A stretch of 5,188 nt of DNA, taken from positions 4,556 to 9,743 of the forward strand of contig DOHJ01000143.1 in NCBI GenBank assembly GCA_003535335.1. Reading direction: 5' to 3'. Both the position numbers and the translations under genes were made by a program. The notes beneath the pieces were generated by a model that did no database searches, had not been told where the DNA came from, and saw only the letters and a list, made by a program, of their open reading frames with translations. The DNA is from Paracoccaceae bacterium. Lineage in GTDB: Bacteria > Pseudomonadota > Alphaproteobacteria > Rhodobacterales > Rhodobacteraceae. Below are positions 1 to 5,188 of the stretch, piece by piece. How positions within the stretch are numbered: position 1 is the first letter of the stretch; each line of letters starts with the position of its first letter.

Positions 1-197
1 TGCCAGAGTGAAATTTTGCCTCGTTTCTATGAAACAGATTGATTTTGGCCTTGCGGCTGGTTGCGATTGTTGCTGGAAACAGTAACAATGGGCAGATTGG
101 TGTTATCCATTGTACGACCCGCCACGACGGGTATCAAAAAGGTCGGGGACGTTTTGTTGGGGCAGGGATCACAGGCATTAGGGACGGTGACGTGTGA
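1..197. other. Left-edge region without a supported gene
   Basis: No complete gene can be supported here. One plus-strand frame is open from base 1 to a TGA at 40-42 and reads CQSEILPRFYETD; it could be the last 13 codons of a gene that begins outside the window, but it is too short to judge. The remaining part presumably carries the leader of the small gene that starts at 198. A 5-bp inverted repeat lies at 117-132. I see no convincing -35/-10 pair, no tRNA-like fold and no T-rich terminator. Confidence 0.5.
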
Positions 198-533
198 ATG
201 AGTATTATCGGGCGAATAAGGGCGGCTTTGTTTGAGCGTACTACGGACGCCGATGGCGCGTTTAAGGTTGTGGTTGGCGATCATTCTAATTTTCAGCATG
301 AAAGCTTCAAGGCCAAGGCCGGCAGCTTTGCCGATCTTGATGCCGCGATTGCCCGCTGCCAGCTGATCGTCGATCATGAGCTGGAAAAAATGTATAAACC
401 CGACATGACCGCAGAAGAGCTGTTTCGTGATTACAACATGTTTGGTCGCGAGGTCTGGATCGAAGATAACGATTATACCATTTGGGAATATGCCAAGGTC
501 AAATGCAGGGAAATCTGCCCCGACGAATGGTGA
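198..533 (+). CDS. Conserved hypothetical protein, 111 aa
   Basis: The function is unknown. The 111-residue product is acidic toward its C-terminus, with no signal peptide and no membrane segment, so it should be cytoplasmic. Its layout resembles, from memory, a small uncharacterised bacterial family: an N-terminal part (about residues 21-45) that reads like a short beta region with FKVVVGDHSNF, a helix around 46-66 with an IVDHELEK-like stretch, the signature YKPDMTAEELFRDYNMFG (66-83), and a closing WEYAKVKCREIC (96-107). Cysteines sit at residues 54, 103 and 107, and W87, W96 and the terminal W111 are notable. The ATG at 198 is preceded by GGTGA at 186-190, seven bases away, a fair match to the ribosome-binding consensus. 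The gene converges on the flavoprotein gene with a 10-bp gap. That it is real rests on the family resemblance and the RBS; the opposite-strand frame overlapping it has no recognisable content. Confidence 0.8.
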   Translation: MSIIGRIRAALFERTTDADGAFKVVVGDHSNFQHESFKAKAGSFADLDAAIARCQLIVDHELEKMYKPDMTAEELFRDYNMFGREVWIEDNDYTIWEYAKVKCREICPDEW

Positions 534-543
534 ATTTCCGGTT

Positions 544-1743
544 TTACGCCGGGGTTTCTTTTGAAATAGCCACTCCGGCCGCCCACCCCGATGACCAGGC
601 CCATTGGAAATTATAGCCCCCGAGCCAGCCGGTTACGTCCACCACCTCACCGATGAAATACAATCCCGGCACGGTTTTTGCCTGCATGGTTTTGGACGAC
701 AGCGCATCGGTGTTTACGCCGCCCAAGGTGACTTCGGCGGTGCGGTATCCTTCGGTGCCGGCCGGATGCAGCTGCCATTCGCAGATGTTTTTCACCACCC
801 CGGCCAAGGCCGGATCAGAATGATCCGCAAGTTTGCCAGCCCAGCCGTTCAAATCCGCCAAAAAGGAAATTAACCGTTTTGGCAACCACTCGGCCAAAAC
901 CGTGCTCAGGTCACGGCGCCCCGACATTTGGCGCTCGCTACGTAGTTTTTCCAACAAATCACCCGCCGGCCACAGATTTAGCGTGATAGGCAGACCTTCT
1001 TTCCAGTAGGATGAAATTTGCAAAATGGCCGGACCGGACAGGCCGCGATGGGTGAACAATACCGCTTCGTCAAACGACGTGCTGCCACAGCTCAGACGCG
1101 CCTTCAGGGACACACCTGCCAAAGGTTTAAACTGATCGCCAAAGGTAAACGGCACCAGAGCTGGCCGGGTTTCAATCAGCGGCAGACCGAATTGCGCGGC
1201 AATTTTATAGCCCAGCCCGCTGGCCCCCATCTTAGGAATTGATTTGCCGCCACAAGCCACCACAAAATTAGCCGCCCGCAGTTTTTCACCGCTGTCCAGC
1301 GCCACCACAAATCCGCGTTGTGATTGCGCAATGCTTGAAATCGAGGTTTTCAGCCGGATTTCAGCCCCGTTTGTTTCGGTTCCGCCCATTTCGGTCAGCA
1401 GCATGGCGATAATTTCTTTGGCCGAGCCATCACAAAACAGCTGACCCAGCGTTTTTTCGTGATATTTAATGCCGTGGCGGCCCACCAGATCAATAAAATC
1501 CCACTGGCTATAACGACTAAGCGCCGATTTAACAAAATGCGGGTTTTGCGAGATGAAATTTTCGGGCCCAGCCCCCAGATTGGTGAAATTACAACGCCCG
1601 CCGCCGGAAATCCGGATTTTCTCCCCAACCGATCGGGCCTGATCAATCAGCAACACCCGACCGCCTGCATGGGCCGCACACATCATTCCGGCCGCACCGG
1701 CCCCTAAAATGATGGTGTCATATTCAGAGTTTTTCAAATTCAT
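544..1743 (-). CDS. HI0933/YhiN/BaiN-family FAD-dependent oxidoreductase
   Basis: This is a predicted soluble flavoprotein of the HI0933-like family (COG2081; often labelled NAD(P)/FAD-dependent or aminoacetone oxidase family). Except for a few members such as clostridial BaiN, the substrate is unknown, and none can be inferred here. With the ATG at 1743 it has 399 residues, the usual family length. Visible motifs: the Rossmann dinucleotide-binding GAGAAG (14-19) directly after the N-terminal beta strand; the family signature EKIRISGGGRCNFTN (41-55); GGKSIPKMGASGLGY (165-179); THRGLSGPAILQIS (231-244); AEVTLGGVNT (336-345); and the C-terminal FAD-contacting block GLYFIGEVVDVTGWLGGYNF (360-379) followed by QWAWSSG. 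No frameshift or missing motif is seen. The start is uncertain: an in-frame TTG at 1767 and ATG at 1758 lie upstream without a good RBS, and a TTG at 1737 lies downstream. The gene is transcribed away from ftsW and is not part of the cell wall operon; a shared role with it is not evident. Confidence 0.93.
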   Translation of the reverse strand: MNLKNSEYDTIILGAGAAGMMCAAHAGGRVLLIDQARSVGEKIRISGGGRCNFTNLGAGPENFISQNPHFVKSALSRYSQWDFIDLVGRHGIKYHEKTLGQLFCDGSAKEIIAMLLTEMGGTETNGAEIRLKTSISSIAQSQRGFVVALDSGEKLRAANFVVACGGKSIPKMGASGLGYKIAAQFGLPLIETRPALVPFTFGDQFKPLAGVSLKARLSCGSTSFDEAVLFTHRGLSGPAILQISSYWKEGLPITLNLWPAGDLLEKLRSERQMSGRRDLSTVLAEWLPKRLISFLADLNGWAGKLADHSDPALAGVVKNICEWQLHPAGTEGYRTAEVTLGGVNTDALSSKTMQAKTVPGLYFIGEVVDVTGWLGGYNFQWAWSSGWAAGVAISKETPA

Positions 1744-1749
1744 CCCCCT
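1744..1749 (-). promoter_or_regulatory. Possible ribosome binding site of the flavoprotein gene
   Basis: On the minus strand AGGGGG directly abuts the ATG at 1743. That is closer than a normal Shine-Dalgarno spacing, but it lies six bases before the in-frame TTG at 1737, an ideal distance. The two upstream candidate starts (TTG 1767, ATG 1758) have no comparable element. The motif therefore favours a start at 1743 or 1737; which one cannot be settled from sequence alone. Confidence 0.35.
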
Positions 1750-1897
1750 GATGAACATGATCGGCAAAAAGACGCAAGCCCCGCAGATACCGATGATATG
1801 CGGCGGATATTGGGGCTAGCATCAAACGAATCAATGCGCTAAACTGGTAAACAGACTCGGCAAACGGGCAAAATCAGAGGCAGTTAGGCGGCACCCC
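1750..1897. promoter_or_regulatory. Divergent intergenic region between the flavoprotein gene and ftsW
   Basis: This gap separates two genes reading outward, so it should hold promoters for both, including one able to start the ftsW-murG-murC transcript. I could not identify a convincing sigma-70 promoter in either direction. On the minus strand the best fragments are TTGATG and TATCAT-like hexamers with spacing of about 21 bases, which is too long. No TTAA-N7-TTAA (CtrA-type) site is visible. The gap contains the inverted repeat at 1777-1817 and, nearer ftsW, three loosely spaced AAAC units (1841, 1849 and 1862). TAGGCGG at 1885-1891 is the likely ftsW ribosome binding site. Confidence 0.5.
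1777..1817. repeat. Imperfect inverted repeat (AGCCCC...GGGGCT)
   Basis: AGCCCC at 1777-1782 is complementary to GGGGCT at 1812-1817, a 6-bp stem enclosing 29 bases. A competing inner stem pairs CCGCA (1781-1785) with TGCGG (1799-1803). No T-run follows on either strand, so it is not an intrinsic terminator. It would lie in the 5' leader of the minus-strand flavoprotein transcript, or could be an operator; chance is also possible at this length. Confidence 0.3.
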
Positions 1898-3067
1898 ATG
1901 ACAGAAATGGTCTATGGAACAGTTACAGTTCGCGATAGTGAACCAATCCTTCCCCGTTGGTGGCAGACGATTGACAAGTGGTCTCTGACCTCGGTTCTGC
2001 TGCTGTTTGGCATCGGTATCCTGCTGGGCTTGGCCGCATCCCCGCCGCTGGCCGCCAAAAACGGCCTTGGGCATTTTCACTATGTTCAGCGCCAGTTGGT
2101 GTTTGGCGGTATGGCCTTGACGGTGATGTTCGTCACCTCGATGATGACCCCGTCACTGGTGCGCCGTTTGGGTGTGCTGGGATTTTTGGGCGCGTTTGCG
2201 GCACTTGCCTTGTTGCCTGTGCTGGGTACGGATTTTGGCAAAGGGGCTGTGCGCTGGTATTCCTTGGGTTTTGCCTCGGTGCAACCTTCCGAATTTTTAA
2301 AGCCCGGGTTTGTTATTCTGGCCGCTTGGCTTATGTCGGCCAGCCATGAAATTAACGGGCTGCCGGGTAAGTTGTATTCTTTTATCATCGCCGTCACCGT
2401 TGTTGGTTTTTTGGTGGTGCAACCGGATTTCGGGCAGGCATCGTTGGTGCTGTTTGGCTGGGGTGTAATGTATTTTGTCGCCGGCGCGCCGTTTTTTCTG
2501 TTGATTGCAATTGCCGGTTTGGTGGTTCTGGGCGGCAGTTTTGCCTATAATAATTCCGAACACTTTGCCCGGCGTATTGACGGGTTTTTATCCACAGATA
2601 TCGACCCGACCACGCAAATCGGCTATGCTACCAATGCCATTCAAGAGGGCGGATTTTTTGGCGTCGGAGTTGGTGGGGGGCAGGTGAAATGGTCACTGCC
2701 CGACGCCCATACAGATTTCATCGTGGCCGTTGCTGCCGAAGAATACGGCCTGATTTTGGTGCTGGCAATTATTGCGCTTTACATGGTGATTACCGTGCGA
2801 AGCCTGCTGCGCCTGATGCGTGAACGCGATACATTTATCCGGCTGGCCGGCACCGGTCTGGCCTGTATGTTTGGCGTGCAGGCCATGATTAATATGGGGG
2901 TTGCGGTGCGTTTGCTGCCCTCCAAGGGCATGACGTTGCCATTTGTCAGCTACGGCGGTTCTTCCTTGATTGCCGGCGGCATTGCTGTTGGCATGTTGCT
3001 GGCCTTTACCCGCACCCGGACGCAAGGCGAAATCAGTGACCAGTTTGCAAAAAGGAGCGTGCAATAA
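1898..3067 (+). CDS. ftsW: SEDS-family septal peptidoglycan polymerase FtsW
   Basis: FtsW is the inner-membrane glycosyltransferase that polymerises lipid II into glycan strands at the division septum, together with the class B penicillin-binding protein FtsI. The 389-residue product has a roughly 28-residue cytoplasmic N-terminus and about ten hydrophobic segments (near 28-48, 67-86, 91-110, 134-148, 159-175, 180-196, 197-214, 283-303, 314-336, 346-370), as expected of SEDS proteins. Family motifs are intact: [20 protein letters not shown] (116-135), QPDFGQ (175-180), LPDAHTDF (267-274) and [10 protein letters not shown] (347-356). By alignment from memory, Asp273 in HTDF corresponds to the essential aspartate of SEDS polymerases. 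The sequence reads as a Rhodobacterales FtsW rather than RodA because of its dcw neighbours and its N-terminus. The ATG at 1898 has TAGGCGG six bases upstream. The stop overlaps the murG start by one base. ftsW is the first gene of the plus-strand unit in the window. Confidence 0.97.
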   Translation: MTEMVYGTVTVRDSEPILPRWWQTIDKWSLTSVLLLFGIGILLGLAASPPLAAKNGLGHFHYVQRQLVFGGMALTVMFVTSMMTPSLVRRLGVLGFLGAFAALALLPVLGTDFGKGAVRWYSLGFASVQPSEFLKPGFVILAAWLMSASHEINGLPGKLYSFIIAVTVVGFLVVQPDFGQASLVLFGWGVMYFVAGAPFFLLIAIAGLVVLGGSFAYNNSEHFARRIDGFLSTDIDPTTQIGYATNAIQEGGFFGVGVGGGQVKWSLPDAHTDFIVAVAAEEYGLILVLAIIALYMVITVRSLLRLMRERDTFIRLAGTGLACMFGVQAMINMGVAVRLLPSKGMTLPFVSYGGSSLIAGGIAVGMLLAFTRTRTQGEISDQFAKRSVQ

Positions 3068-4170
3068 TGCCCAACCCACCTCTTTTGGTTATTGCTGCGG
3101 GTGGAACCGGCGGGCACATGTTTCCGGCCCAAGCACTGGCCGAGGCCATGTTGCAAAAAGGCTGGCGGGTCAAACTCTCGACCGATGCGCGCGGCGCACG
3201 TTACACTGGCGGCTTTCCCCATGTGGTCGAAGTTGAACAAATCGCCTCGGCCACCTTTGCCCGCGGCGGGGTTTTGGCCAAAATTCTGGTGCCATTTCGC
3301 ATCTTTGGCGGCATCATCGGCGCGACATTTAAAATGTGGCGCGACAAACCTGCGATCGTGGTCGGCTTTGGTGGTTATCCATCGATCCCGGCTGTAACGG
3401 CCGCATGGATTTTACGCCGCCCGCGCATGTTGCACGAACAAAACGGCGTGCTGGGGCGGGTTAATCAGCTGTTTGCCAAACGGGTAAATGCGGTTGCCTG
3501 CGGCACTTGGCCGACGGAGTTGCCAAACGGGGTTGAAGGCAGCTTTACCGGCAATCCGGTGCGCAGCGCTATTTTGGAACGCGCCGGTTCGGGCTATATT
3601 TCGCCCGGCGATTATCCAATGTCGATGCTGGTGATGGGCGGATCGCAAGGCGCGCGCATTCTGTCGGATGTGGTGCCGCAAGCGATTGCAAACCTGCCCG
3701 AAAACCTGCGCAAATTCCTGCGCATTTCGCATCAGGCCCGTGCCGAGGATCAGGTGCGTGTCGAAGAATTTTACGCCAGCCACGGCATTTCGGCCGATGT
3801 GCAGCCGTTTTTTAACGATGTGCCGCGCCGGATGTCCGAGGCACAATTGGTCATTAGCCGTGCAGGCGCGTCGTCGGTGGCCGATATTTCGGTGATTGGC
3901 AGACCGTCCATTCTGATCCCCTACGCCGCGGCCACGGGCGACCACCAAACCGCAAACGCACGCGCCTTGGTTGATGCCGAGGCAGCCATTCTGATCCCCG
4001 AAAGCCAACTGAACGCCAGCAGCTTAAGCACCCAGATCAACGCGATTTTAGACGCCCCCGAGGCGGCAAACCGAATGGCCTTGTCCGCCCTGAAATGTGG
4101 CCGCCCCGACGCAACCGAGCGTTTGGTGGAACTGGTCGAACACTTGGCAGAAACAGGACCCAAAACATGA
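3067..4170 (+). CDS. murG: UDP-GlcNAc:lipid I N-acetylglucosaminyltransferase MurG
   Basis: MurG transfers GlcNAc from UDP-GlcNAc to lipid I, forming lipid II on the cytoplasmic face of the membrane; it is a peripheral membrane GT-B enzyme (family GT28). The product has 367 residues, a typical length. The N-terminal acceptor domain has the glycine-rich [10 protein letters not shown] (12-21), a second glycine loop VVGFGGYPS (98-106), and [11 protein letters not shown] (123-133). The linker carries GNPVR (162-166). The C-terminal donor domain has MGGSQGA (190-196), [11 protein letters not shown] (264-274) and [14 protein letters not shown] (285-298). Where E. coli MurG has a glutamate contacting the UDP-GlcNAc ribose (TVSEI), this protein has Asp273 (SVADI), a conservative change I believe is common in this group. 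The start shares one base with the ftsW stop (TAATG), and a strong AAGGAG (3052-3057), nine bases upstream, lies inside the ftsW coding region, which suits coupled translation. Confidence 0.97.
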   Translation: MPNPPLLVIAAGGTGGHMFPAQALAEAMLQKGWRVKLSTDARGARYTGGFPHVVEVEQIASATFARGGVLAKILVPFRIFGGIIGATFKMWRDKPAIVVGFGGYPSIPAVTAAWILRRPRMLHEQNGVLGRVNQLFAKRVNAVACGTWPTELPNGVEGSFTGNPVRSAILERAGSGYISPGDYPMSMLVMGGSQGARILSDVVPQAIANLPENLRKFLRISHQARAEDQVRVEEFYASHGISADVQPFFNDVPRRMSEAQLVISRAGASSVADISVIGRPSILIPYAAATGDHQTANARALVDAEAAILIPESQLNASSLSTQINAILDAPEAANRMALSALKCGRPDATERLVELVEHLAETGPKT

Positions 4171-5188
4171 ATTCAGCCGCCACCAAACTGCCGCTTGATG
4201 TCGGTGCGATCCATTTTGTCGGCATCGGTGGTATTGGCATGTCGGGCATTGCCGAAGTGCTGCTGAACCACGGCTATCAGGTGCAGGGATCCGACCTGAA
4301 ATCCAGCCCGATTACTGACCGTCTGCAAAAGCTGGGCGCGCGGATTTTCGTCGGTCAAAAGGCTGAAAATATCGAACACGCTGCGGTGATGGTGATTTCA
4401 TCCGCCATCAAACCCGGCAACGCCGAACTGGACGCGGCCCGCCAATGCGGCATGCCCGTTGTGCGCCGCGCTGAAATGCTGGCCGAATTGATGCGGCTGA
4501 AATCAAACGTGGCGGTGGCCGGCACCCACGGCAAAACCACCACCACTACGCTGGTGGCTGAATTGCTGGTCAAGGGCGGCATTGACCCGACGGTTATCAA
4601 CGGCGGCATTATCCACGCCTATGGCTCCAACGCGCGGATGGGGGCTGGCGACTGGATGGTGGTCGAGGCTGACGAATCCGATGGCACCTTTAACCGCCTG
4701 CCGGCCACCATCGCGATTGTCACCAATATCGACCCCGAACATATGGAACACTGGGGCAATTTTGATGCCCTGCGCGAGGGGTTTCACGATTTCGTTTCCA
4801 ACATCCCGTTTTACGGTCTGGCCGTTTGCTGCACCGATCATCCCGAGGTCCAGTCGCTGGTTGGCCGCATCACGGATCGCCGTGTTGTGACCTATGGCTT
4901 TAATGCCCAGGCCGATGTTCGCGCGGTGAACCTGACGTACAAAAACGGGCTGGCGCATTTTGATATCGAGCTGAATTCAGAGGATAAAGAAATCACCGGC
5001 TGCACCCTGCCAATGCCCGGAGACCACAATGTTTCCAACGCCTTGGCGGCCGTTGCGGTGGCGCGGCATTTGGGGGTTAAACTAACGGAAATTCGTGATG
5101 CCCTGGCTGATTTCAAGGGCGTCAAACGCCGCTTTACCCGTGTTGGCGTGGTGAACGGAGTGACAATTATCGACGATTACGCCCACCA
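4167..5188 (+). CDS. murC: UDP-N-acetylmuramate--L-alanine ligase MurC, 3' truncated by the window
   Basis: MurC is the cytoplasmic ATP-dependent ligase that attaches L-alanine to UDP-MurNAc, the first step of stem-peptide assembly. The reading frame stays open to the right edge, giving 340 residues of an enzyme usually about 470 long; the rest of the C-terminal domain is outside the window. Visible parts: the N-terminal Rossmann-like domain with [12 protein letters not shown] (16-27); the ATP P-loop [10 protein letters not shown] (118-127); EADESDGTF (167-175) and [11 protein letters not shown] (186-196) of the central Mur ligase domain; [12 protein letters not shown] (284-295); and the start of the C-terminal domain with GVKRRF (318-323) and DDYAH at the edge. 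HGKTTT and EADESD distinguish it from MurD, MurE and MurF. The ATG overlaps the murG stop by four bases (ATGA), and AGGA at 4155-4158, eight bases upstream, is the likely RBS. The truncation is only the window boundary. Confidence 0.97.
   Translation, partial: MNSAATKLPLDVGAIHFVGIGGIGMSGIAEVLLNHGYQVQGSDLKSSPITDRLQKLGARIFVGQKAENIEHAAVMVISSAIKPGNAELDAARQCGMPVVRRAEMLAELMRLKSNVAVAGTHGKTTTTTLVAELLVKGGIDPTVINGGIIHAYGSNARMGAGDWMVVEADESDGTFNRLPATIAIVTNIDPEHMEHWGNFDALREGFHDFVSNIPFYGLAVCCTDHPEVQSLVGRITDRRVVTYGFNAQADVRAVNLTYKNGLAHFDIELNSEDKEITGCTLPMPGDHNVSNALAAVAVARHLGVKLTEIRDALADFKGVKRRFTRVGVVNGVTIIDDYAH

Noticed and set aside
117..132. ACCCG/CGGGT hairpin with a six-base loop
   Set aside because: Five base pairs without a T-run on either strand and no nearby promoter; it could easily be chance.
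27..377. 116-codon minus-strand open frame over the left edge and the small gene
   Set aside because: It is antisense to the better supported gene at 198-533, has no recognisable domain, and its composition looks like a reverse-frame shadow.
538..562. CCGG-loop-CCGG followed by GGTTTCTTTT as a terminator between the convergent genes
   Set aside because: The stem is only four base pairs, the T-tract is interrupted, and the sequence lies mostly inside the flavoprotein coding region; too weak to call.
1841..1873. Loosely spaced AAAC units upstream of ftsW as an operator or repeat
   Set aside because: The spacing is irregular and the flanking bases differ; there is no consistent repeat unit.
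3412..4008. 198-codon minus-strand open frame
   Set aside because: It is antisense to murG, rich in His, Arg and Ala as typical reverse-frame translations are, and has no recognisable domain.
4503..4958. 151-codon minus-strand open frame
   Set aside because: It lies entirely antisense to murC, whose frame has all expected Mur ligase motifs; it is a shadow frame.

Overview
The window looks like chromosomal DNA from an alphaproteobacterium, most likely of the Rhodobacterales. The basis is the sequence character of FtsW, MurG and MurC, which read like roseobacter-type orthologues, and the gene order ftsW-murG-murC, which is a standard segment of the division and cell wall (dcw) cluster. This placement rests on remembered family features, not on a search.

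Layout: bases 1-197 contain no gene I can support, only a possible 13-codon tail of an upstream gene. A small conserved cytoplasmic protein of unknown function (198-533, +) follows. It converges, with only 10 bp between stop codons, on a flavoprotein gene of the HI0933/YhiN/BaiN family (544-1743, -). A divergent intergenic region of about 150 bp, holding an imperfect inverted repeat, separates the flavoprotein from the dcw segment. That segment runs from 1898 to the right edge: ftsW (1898-3067), murG (3067-4170) and the first 340 codons of murC (4167 to the window end).

How the genes work together: MurC adds L-alanine to UDP-MurNAc, starting the stem peptide. MurG adds GlcNAc to lipid I to make lipid II on the inner face of the membrane. 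FtsW is the SEDS glycan polymerase that uses lipid II at the division septum. ftsW-murG share one base (TAATG) and murG-murC share four (ATGA), which points to one transcript with translational coupling. All motifs needed for activity that fall inside the window are present in the three proteins.

I found no mobile element, CRISPR array, RNA gene or novel defence or biosynthetic system. The region is an ordinary housekeeping locus. The points worth a second look are modest: the break of the cluster upstream of ftsW, the uncharacterised small protein, the ambiguous start of the flavoprotein, and the inverted repeat in the divergent gap.
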